Source of the DNA: Psychrobacillus sp044762855
GTDB taxonomy: Bacteria; Bacillota; Bacilli; Bacillales_A; Planococcaceae
Length of the DNA stretch: 64,000 nucleotides
Assembly (NCBI RefSeq): GCF_044762855.1
Contig: NZ_JBIWFB010000002.1
Location: 186,001-250,000 of the forward strand
Direction of reading: 5' to 3'
This document shows, in pieces, positions 8,085-16,379 of the stretch. Position numbers and translations under genes: made by a program. Positions within the stretch are counted from its first letter, which is position 1, and each line of letters starts with the position of its first letter. The notes under the pieces are model-generated. The model was not told where the DNA came from. It searched no databases and worked only from the letters and a program-made list of their open reading frames with translations.

Positions 8085-9860
8085 ATGAACGATTTAATAC
8101 AACAAAAATGTGCCATATTACCAGATGATCCTGGATGTTATTTGATGAAAGATCGCCAAGGGACCATCATTTATGTCGGCAAAGCGAAAATATTAAAAAA
8201 TCGTGTGCGTTCCTATTTTACCGGATCACATGATGGAAAAACACAAAGATTAGTACAAGAAATAGTTGATTTTGAATATATCGTCACATCGTCTGAGTTA
8301 GAAGCGCTTATTCTTGAGCTCCATCTCATTAAAAAGCATGATCCCAAGTACAATATTATGCTTAAGGACGATAAAACGTACCCATACATTAAAATTACAG
8401 CGGAAAAGAATCCGAAGTTAATTATTACAAGACAAGTGAAAAAAGACAAAGGAAAATATTTTGGTCCTTATCCAAATGCACATGCAGCGAATGAAACCAA
8501 AAAACTATTAGATCGAATATACCCATTGAGAAAGTGTGCGAAATTACCCGACCGCGTCTGTTTATACTATCATTTAGGGCAATGTCTAGCTCCATGTGTA
8601 AAGGAAATAGAGGATTCCACTTATAAAAAGATGACGGATGAAATTACAAGCTTTTTAAATGGTGGCTATACGCATGTAAAAAAAGAATTAACTGAAAAGA
8701 TGAATGATGCTGCAGAAAACTTAGAATTTGAACGTGCAAAAGAATATAGAGACCAAATTTCCAATATTGAGATGGTCATGGAAAAACAAAAGATTACGAT
8801 AAACGATTTTACGAGTCGGGATATATTTGGTTATTCCGTTGATAAAGGCTGGATGTGTGTCCAAGTATTTTTTATCCGGCAAGGAAAGCTGATTGAAAGA
8901 GATGTTTCCCTTTTTCCTTTATATCGTGACCCAGAAGAAGAGTTTTTAACATTTTTAGGTCAGTTTTACGCTAAACCAGAACATATTAAACCTAAAGAGG
9001 TATATGTCCCTAATAATACTGACGTACATTTAGCTTCGAAATTATTAGATATGAAAGTAATCATTCCGCAAAAAGGATTGAAAAAAAACTTAGTAAAGCT
9101 TGCAGAGAAAAATGCTGTACTTGCTTTAAGTGAGAAGTTTCATTTGATCGAACGACAAGAAGAGCGGACGATAGGTGCAGTAGAGGAACTAGGTAATTTA
9201 ATGGGGATTGCAACGCCTAATCGAATGGAGGCTTTTGACAATTCTCATATACATGGTACCGATGCTGTATCAGCAATGGTGGTATTTGTGGATGGAAAAG
9301 CATATAAAAAGGATTACCGAAAATATAAAACAAAAACCGCTGCAAAACATGATGATTATGGAGCAATGCGAGAAGTAATTCGCAGAAGATACACACGTGT
9401 ATTAAAAGAAAATTTACCTTTACCCGATTTAATCATTATTGATGGAGGAAAAGGTCAAATAGAAGCGGCTCGTGAAATTTTGGAAGATGAATTAGGATTG
9501 GAAATACCGATTGCTGGTCTTGCAAAAGATGGGAAGCATCAAACTTCTCAACTTTTATATGGTAATCCAATCGAAATTATCCCAATGAAGCGGACGAGTG
9601 AAGCGTTTTACTTATTGCAACGTATTCAAGATGAAGTGCACCGATTTGCCATTACATTCCATCGACAACAAAGAGGGAAACATACGATTGCTTCTTCTTT
9701 AGATGGAATTGAAGGAATTGGTCCAAAACGGAAAAAGTTATTATTAAAACATTTTGGATCGATTAAGAAAATGCAAACCTCGACTAAGGAAGAATTTATG
9801 GAAGCTGGGCTTTCTAGTAAACTAGCCGACATGATGGTAGAACATTTTCAGAAAAAGTGA
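8085..9860 (+). CDS. uvrC: UvrABC system protein C
   Basis: Dual-incision subunit of nucleotide excision repair, 591 residues. The N-terminal GIY-YIG nuclease is seen as GCYLMKDRQGTIIYVGKAK (about residues 14-32). A UvrB-interacting UVR motif AAENLEFERAKEYRDQ lies near 209-224. The C-terminal RNase H-like nuclease follows (EAFDNSHIHGTDAVSAMVVF, DLIIIDGGKGQ), and tandem helix-hairpin-helix motifs (GIEGIGPKRKKLLLKHFGS) close it. The ATG follows CGGGTGA only 15 bases after the trxA terminator. Confidence 0.96.
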   Translation: MNDLIQQKCAILPDDPGCYLMKDRQGTIIYVGKAKILKNRVRSYFTGSHDGKTQRLVQEIVDFEYIVTSSELEALILELHLIKKHDPKYNIMLKDDKTYPYIKITAEKNPKLIITRQVKKDKGKYFGPYPNAHAANETKKLLDRIYPLRKCAKLPDRVCLYYHLGQCLAPCVKEIEDSTYKKMTDEITSFLNGGYTHVKKELTEKMNDAAENLEFERAKEYRDQISNIEMVMEKQKITINDFTSRDIFGYSVDKGWMCVQVFFIRQGKLIERDVSLFPLYRDPEEEFLTFLGQFYAKPEHIKPKEVYVPNNTDVHLASKLLDMKVIIPQKGLKKNLVKLAEKNAVLALSEKFHLIERQEERTIGAVEELGNLMGIATPNRMEAFDNSHIHGTDAVSAMVVFVDGKAYKKDYRKYKTKTAAKHDDYGAMREVIRRRYTRVLKENLPLPDLIIIDGGKGQIEAAREILEDELGLEIPIAGLAKDGKHQTSQLLYGNPIEIIPMKRTSEAFYLLQRIQDEVHRFAITFHRQQRGKHTIASSLDGIEGIGPKRKKLLLKHFGSIKKMQTSTKEEFMEAGLSSKLADMMVEHFQKK

Positions 9861-9888
9861 TTGTCTTCTGAATATTCTTGTGGTATGG

Positions 9889-9915
9889 TTGATACAATTT
9901 AATATTCACTATAAT
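9889..9915 (+). promoter_or_regulatory. Candidate lysC leader promoter
   Basis: TTGATA (9889-9894) and a perfect TATAAT (9910-9915) lie just upstream of the riboswitch. The 15-bp spacer is short, so the -35 is doubtful while the -10 is good. Confidence 0.45.
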
Positions 9916-9921
9916 TAAGTG

Positions 9922-10093
9922 AAGATAGAGGTGCAAACTGACAAGAGTACTTAGCGGGAAGATGAAAGGATCTGTTGATCGCTAAACGAAAGGGTCATTT
10001 GCCGAAACGTAGAATAGCTTTTCCTATTCTAGGTTGGTTCTGCATTGAATAAATGTAGAATTGTCAGAATTCAGTATTCTGGAGGGCTATCTC
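9922..10093 (+). ncRNA. Lysine riboswitch (L-box) aptamer
   Basis: The conserved L-box blocks occur in order: GATAGAGGTGC near the 5' end, AGAGTACTTAGCGGGAAG, the hallmark GGGTCATTTGCCGAA, GGTTGGTTCTGCATTG, and the closing CTGGAGGGCTATCTC. P1 forms between the terminal GATAG and CTATC. Lysine binding is expected to favour the terminator at 10124-10157 and shut off the aspartokinase gene downstream, the known arrangement in B. subtilis lysC. Confidence 0.95.
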
Positions 10094-10123
10094 ACATGGA
10101 CATTATTTGACCGTGTATGAGAC

Positions 10124-10157
10124 AATGCTTTTCACAATATGTGAAAAGCATTTTTTT
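10124..10157 (+). terminator. Riboswitch expression-platform terminator
   Basis: AATGCTTTTCAC (10124-10135) and GTGAAAAGCATT (10141-10152) form a perfect 12-bp stem followed by a run of Ts. The upstream segments TCTCACATGG and CCGTGTATGAGA can pair with each other and look like the alternative structure. Confidence 0.9.
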
Positions 10158-10189
10158 ATCCTGACAGATAAATAAGGGAGAGAATATGC

Positions 10190-11410
10190 ATGAGTAAAAT
10201 TGTGATGAAGTTCGGTGGTACTTCTGTAGCGACTACAGAAAAAATTGCTAATGTAGCAAACAGAATTAGGAGAGAGAGAGAAAAAGGACATGATATCGTT
10301 GTTGTTGTGTCAGCAATGGGTAAGTCCACAGATGAGTTAGTCAATTTAGCAAATGAAATAACAGACATTCCCTCCAAACGAGAAATGGACATGCTGTTAT
10401 CTACTGGAGAACAAGTGACTATGTCATTACTTGCGATTCAGCTTAATGTATTAGGATTAGAAGCCGTTTCTCTTACCGGTTGGCAAGCAGGTTTAGTGAC
10501 GAATAATGTACATAAAAACGCAAGAGTAGAGAAAATGGATGGTTCTAAAATAAATAATTTATTAAATGAAAATAAAATTGTTATTGTTGCAGGCTTTCAA
10601 GGAGTTTCAGAGGACAATGAAATTACAACCCTCGGAAGAGGTGGATCAGATACCACCGCAGTCGCAATTGCAGTAGCAATTGAAGCAGAAATTTGTGATA
10701 TTTATACGGATGTCGAGGGAGTATTTACATCTGATCCAAGATATATTAAGAATGCCCGAAAACTAGAGCAACTGGAATATGACGAAATGCTTGAGCTCGC
10801 CAATCTAGGTGCTGGAGTTCTTCACCCGAGAGCGGTAGAATTTGCCAAGAATTATCGAATCCCACTTAGAGTTAGATCAAGCTATGGAGAAGAAGAGGGA
10901 ACTATTTTAAAGGAGGAAGTAGATGTGGAAAATAATTTAGTAGTGCGTGGGGTAGCGTTTGAATCAGATATTGTGCGTCTAACGATTGAGTATGATGTGC
11001 CGTTTAATGGATCATTAGCGTCTATTTTTACGACTTTAGCAGAAAATCATATTAATGTTGATATTATTGTACAATCGATTGTAGATGGCGTAAGACCTGC
11101 CGTGTCGTTCTCTATTAAAAAAGAATCGTTAGCAGAAGCTATTACGGTATTAGAGACCCATAAAAAAGTACTCGGTTTTACATTTGCAGACTTTGAGGTA
11201 GGCTTAGCGAAAGTTTCTATCGTTGGTTCTGGTATGGTTTCCAATCCAGGAGTTGCAGCGCAAATGTTCGATCGTCTACGCCAAGAGAATATTCCGGTAA
11301 AAATGGTAAGTACATCTGAAATAAAAGTTTCGGTTGTTATCCCGCAAGCGGATATGATTCCAGCTGCCAATGCACTGCACGATGAGTTTGACTTGGCTAT
11401 CAAGCAATAA
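10190..11410 (+). CDS. lysC: Aspartokinase (lysine-sensitive type, alpha subunit)
   Basis: Phosphorylates aspartate, the first step toward lysine, diaminopimelate, methionine and threonine. The N-terminal kinase domain shows KFGGTSVA (residues 7-14) and GRGGSDTTAVA; two ACT domains occupy the C-terminal third (VSIVGSGMVSNPGVAAQMF near the end). The 406 residues match B. subtilis aspartokinase II (408). A riboswitch controls the gene. The C-terminal regulatory part has its own internal start at 10925, so one gene probably yields alpha and beta subunits. Confidence 0.96.
   Translation: MSKIVMKFGGTSVATTEKIANVANRIRREREKGHDIVVVVSAMGKSTDELVNLANEITDIPSKREMDMLLSTGEQVTMSLLAIQLNVLGLEAVSLTGWQAGLVTNNVHKNARVEKMDGSKINNLLNENKIVIVAGFQGVSEDNEITTLGRGGSDTTAVAIAVAIEAEICDIYTDVEGVFTSDPRYIKNARKLEQLEYDEMLELANLGAGVLHPRAVEFAKNYRIPLRVRSSYGEEEGTILKEEVDVENNLVVRGVAFESDIVRLTIEYDVPFNGSLASIFTTLAENHINVDIIVQSIVDGVRPAVSFSIKKESLAEAITVLETHKKVLGFTFADFEVGLAKVSIVGSGMVSNPGVAAQMFDRLRQENIPVKMVSTSEIKVSVVIPQADMIPAANALHDEFDLAIKQ
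10925..11410 (+). CDS. lysC: Internal in-frame start: aspartokinase beta subunit
   Basis: Inside lysC an AGGAGG at 10911-10916 lies 8 bases before an in-frame GTG at 10925, which would initiate at residue 246 of the alpha chain and yield a 161-residue ACT-domain polypeptide. B. subtilis aspartokinase II is an alpha2-beta2 enzyme whose beta chain is made from an internal start at the equivalent position. Seen here: the Shine-Dalgarno sequence, spacing and frame. Inferred: that it is used. Confidence 0.7.
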   Translation: MENNLVVRGVAFESDIVRLTIEYDVPFNGSLASIFTTLAENHINVDIIVQSIVDGVRPAVSFSIKKESLAEAITVLETHKKVLGFTFADFEVGLAKVSIVGSGMVSNPGVAAQMFDRLRQENIPVKMVSTSEIKVSVVIPQADMIPAANALHDEFDLAIKQ

Positions 11411-11429
11411 TGAAGAGCTAACTATATAG

Positions 11430-11460
11430 AAGGGACGTGACACAACTACGTCCCTTGTTT
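11430..11460 (+). terminator. Hairpin after lysC
   Basis: AAGGGACGT (11430-11438) and ACGTCCCTT (11448-11456) pair perfectly. The T-run is poor (GTTTG), so termination may be inefficient. Confidence 0.6.
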
Positions 11461-11504
11461 GCGTTGCCCGGCAAAATAACGGCTGAACAATGCTGACGAA
11501 TTAT

Positions 11505-11808
11505 AAATGCGCAACGTTCCAGTCGTTACTCGCAACAATGAAGTGCATATGCGCAACATTCCACTTCAAACGCGCAACCTTTACAAAAAAGGGTCATAGT
11601 ATCGTCTGTCTCACTCCAAGTAAACTTGCTGTTATAAAATTTGGTTGCTTTCCTCGTCAATTTAGTTGCTCTCGCGCTTAGTTGATTGCTTTCAGACTAG
11701 AATTAGTTGCTTTCAATAGTTGTTTGATTGCTCTTAGCCATTCATTGGAATTTTATACAATGGCACGAGACTCTCTGCAGGAGCGTCAGCGATGGAGTGG
11801 CTCCTTTT
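11505..11808 (-). repeat. Dispersed repeat, copy A, with 21-bp GCAAC/GTTGC iterons
   Basis: On the plus strand GCAAC cores start at 11511, 11532, 11553 and 11574, exactly 21 bp apart and mostly as GCGCAAC. After a 65-bp spacer, (G/A)TTGC cores start at 11644, 11665, 11685, 11706 and 11727 (21, 20, 21, 21 bp), mostly as TTAGTTGCTTTC, so the two arrays face each other. The part from 11593 to 11808, read on the minus strand, aligns with the plus strand at 40063-40259, including the iterons and the flank AATGGCTAAG(A/G)GCAATCAAA. No gene is seen in this 450-bp interval. Function unknown; the period of two helical turns suggests a protein-binding array or an element of transposition. Confidence 0.75.
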
Positions 11809-11821
11809 CTACATGATAAAA

Positions 11822-11864
11822 AATAAGAAAAAGCATTGACTGGCTATAATAGCCAGTCAATGCT
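11822..11864 (-). terminator. Intrinsic terminator after yslB
   Basis: AGCATTGACTGGCT (11832-11845) and AGCCAGTCAATGCT (11851-11864) form a perfect 14-bp stem. Read on the minus strand it is followed by TTTTTCTTATTTTT, and it touches the yslB stop codon. Confidence 0.88.
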
Positions 11865-12277
11865 TAGTTGGTAATTCTTACATCCCATTTTACCTGTAGT
11901 GAAACAAATCCATTTTTATCTGGCTCTTCATCATAACATTCTGTTAAATAACCGCCGATTTTCTGTTGTTGCTCCGCTAAAAAGCCTGCTTCTAATCGGT
12001 GGCTTCTCAATTTTCCGCTTTTCGGTAAATTGTGCGTATGTAAAGTGTAAAACGCCGAATCTTTCGTTGTTTTATTTAATTCAAGTGTTCCCCAACCCGC
12101 TTCTTGGAAGAAAGTAATGGCTTCATCCATTGAATAAAGTGGAAACTTGCGAGCGAGGTCTTTTCCAGCCCAATATAAAATATCTTTTTCATGTTTTCCG
12201 AGAATAGAAGCAAGCACGTGGTCTCTTAGTAATTCATATCCAAAGGAAGTTACATGTGAATGTTCCTTATCATTCAA
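11864..12277 (-). CDS. yslB: DUF2507 family protein YslB
   Basis: A soluble 137-residue protein containing FGYELLRDHVLASILGKHEKDILYWAGKDLARKFP-type sequence followed by EEAGWG-like and LEAGFLAEQ stretches, matching the DUF2507/YslB family. It lies between lysC and sdhC on the opposite strand, as yslB does in B. subtilis. The fold is related to V4R/heme NO-binding-like small-molecule domains; the function is unknown. On the minus strand AAGAAGGG precedes the ATG by about 12 bases. Confidence 0.85.
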   Translation of the reverse strand: MNDKEHSHVTSFGYELLRDHVLASILGKHEKDILYWAGKDLARKFPLYSMDEAITFFQEAGWGTLELNKTTKDSAFYTLHTHNLPKSGKLRSHRLEAGFLAEQQQKIGGYLTECYDEEPDKNGFVSLQVKWDVRITN

Positions 12278-12430
12278 GTAGCAACCCTTCTTTCAAAAAG
12301 TAAATATCATTTGTCTTTGTCTATTTTATCATAAATAATTTCTTGTTGGTAATGGAATAGTTTGTGAAAAAATAATCGAATCATTATTTAAATATGCATC
12401 TATATGATTATTGAAAAGTCTAAAGATGCC

Positions 12431-12459
12431 TTGACGCTCTAAAATGATGAGAGTACAAT
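12431..12459 (+). promoter_or_regulatory. Promoter of sdhCAB
   Basis: TTGACG (12431-12436) and TACAAT (12454-12459) are separated by exactly 17 bp. The leader to the sdhC TTG is about 100 bases, long enough for post-transcriptional control, as by the FsrA-type small RNA known for B. subtilis sdhC; no such site is demonstrated here. Confidence 0.75.
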
Positions 12460-12566
12460 GGATATGTCATAAATTCGTAACATGATGATGTGAACAAGGT
12501 ATGAAAACTATTCTTTTAAAATAATTTTTATACCTAACAAATGTAAATTTGAGGGGGGTAACTGTT

Positions 12567-13178
12567 TTGTCGAAAGATCGAGAATTTTATTGGCGCCGCT
12601 TACATTCTTTGTTAGGAATAATTCCAGTTGGATTATTTGTGGCGCAGCATTTAGTAGTAAATCATTTTGCTACTAGAGGGGAAGAAGCTTTTAATAAAGC
12701 ATCTGGTTTTATGGGAAGTCTTCCATTTGTTGTTTTATTGGAGATTTTCATCATTTATTTACCTTTAATGTTCCATGCTTTTTACGGAATCTATATTGCA
12801 TTTACCGCAAAGAATAATCCGAAAAACTTTGGTACGCTACGTAACTATCTATTTATTTTACAAAGATTTACTGGGATTTTCCTTGTTGTTTTCATCGCAT
12901 GGCATGTATTTGAGACAAGATTTCAAGCTGCAATCGGTGCGAAAGAAGTTAATTTTAACATGATGGCGGAGATTTTATCAAATCCTTGGATGTTAGGTTT
13001 TTACATCGTTGGAGTTATTTCAGCAACATTCCACTTAGCTAATGGTATTTGGTCATTCTTAGTTAGCTGGGGAATTACACAATCTCCACAATCACAACGA
13101 GTTGCTACATATGTAACATTAGTAATCTTCTTAGCGTTATCTGTAGTTGGTGTACAAGCTCTATTAGCATTCGTATAA
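12567..13178 (+). CDS. sdhC: Succinate dehydrogenase cytochrome b558 subunit
   Basis: Membrane anchor and di-heme subunit of complex II, 203 residues with five hydrophobic helices. Histidines in the expected places include RRLHSLLGI, VAQHLVVNHF, MFHAFYGIYIAFTAKNNP and FIAWHVFETR, the heme-ligand pattern of Bacillus SdhC. The TTG at 12567 is chosen because GAGGGGGG at 12551-12558 is correctly spaced and MSKDREFYWRRLHS aligns with the family start; a TTG at 12549 would lie upstream of that site. It is the first gene of sdhCAB. Confidence 0.93.
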   Translation: MSKDREFYWRRLHSLLGIIPVGLFVAQHLVVNHFATRGEEAFNKASGFMGSLPFVVLLEIFIIYLPLMFHAFYGIYIAFTAKNNPKNFGTLRNYLFILQRFTGIFLVVFIAWHVFETRFQAAIGAKEVNFNMMAEILSNPWMLGFYIVGVISATFHLANGIWSFLVSWGITQSPQSQRVATYVTLVIFLALSVVGVQALLAFV

Positions 13179-13226
13179 GAACTTCCTACACATTCAACTA
13201 CCATAAAATCGAGGAGTGAGAATAGC

Positions 13227-14984
13227 ATGGCAAAAAGTAAACTTATTGTTGTCGGCGGTGGATTAGCTGGATTGATGGCAACAATGAAAGCAGCCGAAGA
13301 TGGCACGCACGTAGATCTATTTTCATTAGTCCCTGTAAAACGCTCACACTCTGTTTGTGCTCAAGGCGGTATTAACGGGGCTGTAAATACAAAAGGGGAA
13401 GGCGACTCACCGGCAGTGCACTTAGATGATACTGTTTATGGTGGAGACTTCTTAGCAAACCAAGGACCAGTAAAAGCGATGACTGATGCTGCGCCTGGAA
13501 TTATTAGCTTATTTGACCGTATGGGTGTTATGTTCAACCGTACACCAGAAGGATTATTAGATTTCCGCCGTTTTGGTGGTACATTAATGCACCGCACAGC
13601 TTTTGCTGGTGCTACGACTGGTCAACAACTTCTATATGCTTTGGACGAGCAAGTACGTCGTTTTGAAGTAGATGGACTTGTGACAAAATTCGAAGGATGG
13701 GAATTCCTTGGAATCATAAAAGATAGTGAAGGAGTTTGTCGTGGTATTAAAGCACAAAACCTTCAAACTATGGAAATTCGAGCGTTCCGCGGTGATGCTG
13801 TAATTATGGCAACTGGTGGTCCTGGAATAATTTTTGGAAAAACTACTAACTCTATTATAAATACTGGTTCTGCAGCTTCAATCGTTTATCAACAAGGTGC
13901 ATACTATGCAAACGGAGAATTTATCCAAATTCACCCAACTGCAATCCCTGGTGACGATAAACTACGCTTAATGTCAGAGTCTGCACGTGGTGAAGGTGGA
14001 CGTATTTGGACATATAAAGACGGAAAACCTTGGTACTTCCTAGAAGAAAAATATCCTGCATACGGTAACCTAGTTCCACGTGACATTGCAACGCGTGAAA
14101 TTTTCGATGTATGTGTTAACCAAAAACTTGGTATTAATGGCGAAAACATGGTGTATCTAGACCTTTCTCATAAAGATGCACATGAACTAGATGTAAAACT
14201 TGGTGGTATCATTGAAATTTATGAGAAATTCACTGGTGATGATCCTCGTAAAGTACCTATGAAAATCTTCCCAGCAGTACATTACTCAATGGGTGGACTT
14301 TGGGTCGATGAAGATCAAATGACGAATATTCCTGGATTATTTGCTGCAGGAGAATGTGATTACTCTCAACATGGAGCGAACCGTTTAGGAGCAAACTCAT
14401 TACTTTCTGCTGTATTCGGCGGAAGTGTTGCCGGACCAAATGCAGTGAATTATATGAGTAAGCTTAAAACACATGCAATCGATATGGACGATGCTATTTT
14501 CGATGCTGAAGTAAAACTTGAGCAAGAGAAATGGGACAAGACGCTCGCGATGAAAGGCACGGAAAATGCTTATTTAATTCATAAAGAATTAGGTGAGTGG
14601 ATGACTGACAACGTTACAGTTGTTCGTTATAATGATAAACTAGAAGCAACAGACAAAAAAATCCAAGAGCTATTAGAACGATATGAAAATATCAACATGG
14701 ATGATACTCAACAATGGTCTAACCAAGGTGCATCATTTACTCGCCAATTGAAAAATATGCTTCTGTTAGCTCGAGTTATCACGCTAGGAGCACTTCAACG
14801 TAACGAAAGCCGTGGAGCGCATTACAAACCGGAATTCCCAGAGCGTAATGATGAAGAGTTCATGAAAACAACAATGGCAAAATTTGATCCAGCAACTGGA
14901 GCTCCAGTTCTTCATTACGAAGAAATCGATGTTTCGCTTATTACACCTCGTAAACGTGATTATTCTACGAAAGGAGAAAATTAA
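13227..14984 (+). CDS. sdhA: Succinate dehydrogenase flavoprotein subunit
   Basis: Oxidises succinate to fumarate with covalently bound FAD, 585 residues. The N-terminal dinucleotide fold GGGLAGLMATMKAAE (about 10-24) is followed by KRSHSVCAQGGINGA, whose His41 is the expected FAD attachment site. Substrate-site stretches IQIHPTAIPGDDKLRLMSESARGEGG and CDYSQHGANRLGANSLL are intact. AGGAGTGAG precedes the ATG; sdhB follows after 2 bp. Confidence 0.96.
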   Translation: MAKSKLIVVGGGLAGLMATMKAAEDGTHVDLFSLVPVKRSHSVCAQGGINGAVNTKGEGDSPAVHLDDTVYGGDFLANQGPVKAMTDAAPGIISLFDRMGVMFNRTPEGLLDFRRFGGTLMHRTAFAGATTGQQLLYALDEQVRRFEVDGLVTKFEGWEFLGIIKDSEGVCRGIKAQNLQTMEIRAFRGDAVIMATGGPGIIFGKTTNSIINTGSAASIVYQQGAYYANGEFIQIHPTAIPGDDKLRLMSESARGEGGRIWTYKDGKPWYFLEEKYPAYGNLVPRDIATREIFDVCVNQKLGINGENMVYLDLSHKDAHELDVKLGGIIEIYEKFTGDDPRKVPMKIFPAVHYSMGGLWVDEDQMTNIPGLFAAGECDYSQHGANRLGANSLLSAVFGGSVAGPNAVNYMSKLKTHAIDMDDAIFDAEVKLEQEKWDKTLAMKGTENAYLIHKELGEWMTDNVTVVRYNDKLEATDKKIQELLERYENINMDDTQQWSNQGASFTRQLKNMLLLARVITLGALQRNESRGAHYKPEFPERNDEEFMKTTMAKFDPATGAPVLHYEEIDVSLITPRKRDYSTKGEN

Positions 14985-14986
14985 TC

Positions 14987-15763
14987 ATGGTAACAGCAAC
15001 TGAAACAAAAAAAGTTCAAATAGAAATTTTTCGTCAAGATACCCCAGAATCTACTCCATATTGGGAAAAATTCGAAGTGAATTATCGTCCTAATATGAAC
15101 GTTATTTCTGCGCTAATGGAAATTCGTAGTAATCCTGTTAATGCTGATGGGAAAGCAACTACGCCAGTAGCATGGGATATGAGCTGTTTAGAGGAAGTAT
15201 GTGGAGCTTGTTCGATGGTTATCAATGGTAAACCACGTCAATCTTGTTCTGCATTAATCGATCAATTAACACAACCGATTCAATTAGCGCCAATGAAAAC
15301 ATTCCCTGTTGTTCGTGACCTTCAAGTAGACAGAACGCGTATGTTTGACTCTTTGAAAAAAGTAAAAGCATGGGTTCCAATCGATGGATCATACGATCTT
15401 GGAGAAGGACCACGTATGCCAGAACGTAAACGTCAATGGGCTTATGAATTATCTAAATGTATGACTTGTGGTGTTTGTTTGGAAGCATGTCCAAACGTTA
15501 ATAGCGGTGCTTCTTTCATGGGACCGGCTCCACTTTCACAAGTACGTTTATTTAATGCTCATCCAACTGGTTCGATGAACAAAGATGAACGTTTAAACGC
15601 AATTATGGGAGACGGAGGCCTTGCGAACTGTGGTAACGCTCAAAACTGTGTTGTTGCATGTCCAAAAGGTATTCCTTTAACAACTTCTATTGCTGCGTTG
15701 AACCGTGATACAACAGTTCAAATGTTCAAAAACTTCTTCGGAAGCGACCATATGGTTGACTAA
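14987..15763 (+). CDS. sdhB: Succinate dehydrogenase iron-sulfur subunit
   Basis: Carries electrons from FAD to the heme-quinone subunit, 258 residues. The [2Fe-2S] ligands C67, C72, C75 and C87 are visible in SCLEEVCGACSMVINGKPRQSC-type sequence. The ferredoxin domain has CMTCGVCLEACPN and, near the C-terminus, CGNAQNCVVACPKG for the [4Fe-4S] and [3Fe-4S] clusters. It is closed by a strong terminator. Confidence 0.95.
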   Translation: MVTATETKKVQIEIFRQDTPESTPYWEKFEVNYRPNMNVISALMEIRSNPVNADGKATTPVAWDMSCLEEVCGACSMVINGKPRQSCSALIDQLTQPIQLAPMKTFPVVRDLQVDRTRMFDSLKKVKAWVPIDGSYDLGEGPRMPERKRQWAYELSKCMTCGVCLEACPNVNSGASFMGPAPLSQVRLFNAHPTGSMNKDERLNAIMGDGGLANCGNAQNCVVACPKGIPLTTSIAALNRDTTVQMFKNFFGSDHMVD

Positions 15764-15773
15764 TATATTGTGA

Positions 15774-15818
15774 AAAGTCTGCGTAGAATATAATGTTCTA
15801 TGCAGACTTTTTGTTTCT
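15774..15818 (+). terminator. Intrinsic terminator after sdhB
   Basis: AAAGTCTGCGTAGAA (15774-15788) pairs with TTCTATGCAGACTTT (15796-15810) with one G-U pair, followed by TTTGTTTCT. Confidence 0.85.
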
Positions 15819-15819
15819 C

Positions 15820-15849
15820 TGTTACAATAAATGAATAAATATTCATTTA
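15820..15849 (+). promoter_or_regulatory. Extended -10 and palindromic operator before ysmA
   Basis: TGTTACAAT (15820-15828) is an extended -10. Immediately after it, TAAATGAATA and TATTCATTTA flank AA at 15828-15849, a perfect 10-bp inverted repeat placed over the expected start point, as for a repressor. The spacing differs from the FadR box. A TetR- or MarR-type repressor is likely; the MarR gene at 16682 is one candidate. Confidence 0.55.
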
Positions 15850-15865
15850 CTGGGGGATGATTTGG

Positions 15866-16318
15866 ATGCGAGCTAGTTACATAGAAGATATTGCGAGTTG
15901 GGAACAAGAATTTTCTTTTTTTACAGAAGTAAGTGTGCGTTTTTCAGAGACAGATATGTATGGACATCTGAATAACACAGTAACGTTTGCTTATTTTGAA
16001 TATGCACGTATCGAGTACTTTAAACATATAAGCTTTATGAACGAATGGTTAAATCCTAAAGGTGAAAAAATTCCAGTTGTTGCGGATTTACAATGTGATT
16101 ATGTCAAACAAGTATTTTTTGACGAAAAGCTTAGGGTTTATGTAAAAGCTGCAACAATTGGTTCTTCGTCCGTTGATATACATTACATGGCAAAAAATGA
16201 AAAAGGCGAAATTCTCTTTACTGGCAGGGGTACCGTCGTGCAAATCGACAAAAAAACGGGGAAAGCTTCAAAATGGAACGAAAAAGAACGAGAAGTTTTT
16301 AAAAACAGTGCTAACTAG
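15866..16318 (+). CDS. ysmA: Hotdog-fold acyl-CoA thioesterase (YsmA)
   Basis: A single hotdog-domain 4HBT-type thioesterase of about 150 residues. The VRFSETDMYGHLNNTVTFAYFEYAR stretch carries the Asp and GHLNN features of 4-hydroxybenzoyl-CoA thioesterase relatives. Its order between sdhB and gerE matches B. subtilis ysmA. The second in-frame ATG (15866) is preferred over 15857 because GGGGG at 15852-15856 is then properly spaced. Substrate unknown. Confidence 0.85.
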   Translation: MRASYIEDIASWEQEFSFFTEVSVRFSETDMYGHLNNTVTFAYFEYARIEYFKHISFMNEWLNPKGEKIPVVADLQCDYVKQVFFDEKLRVYVKAATIGSSSVDIHYMAKNEKGEILFTGRGTVVQIDKKTGKASKWNEKEREVFKNSAN

Positions 16319-16322
16319 CCGT

Positions 16323-16351
16323 CACCTACTATCCCGATGCTACATACGTTA
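16323..16351 (+). promoter_or_regulatory. Sigma-K-like promoter of gerE
   Basis: CATACGTTA at 16343-16351 fits the sigma-K -10 consensus CATANNNTA, and CACC at 16323-16326 supplies the AC -35 element at 16-17 bp spacing. B. subtilis gerE is transcribed by sigma-K in the late mother cell, so the match fits biology as well as sequence. Confidence 0.6.
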
Positions 16352-16379
16352 GTAGGAGAGTGGATAGGGGGCTAAGGCA

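Noticed and set aside
11490..11681. 63-codon frame in the lysC-yslB gap
   Set aside because: It lies inside the iteron repeat, and its codons follow the 21-bp repeats (a multiple of three, which keeps a frame open by chance).
11505..11808. CRISPR array
   Set aside because: The conserved cores are only 5-12 bp with 9-16 bp between, the two halves face opposite ways, and no cas genes are in the window.
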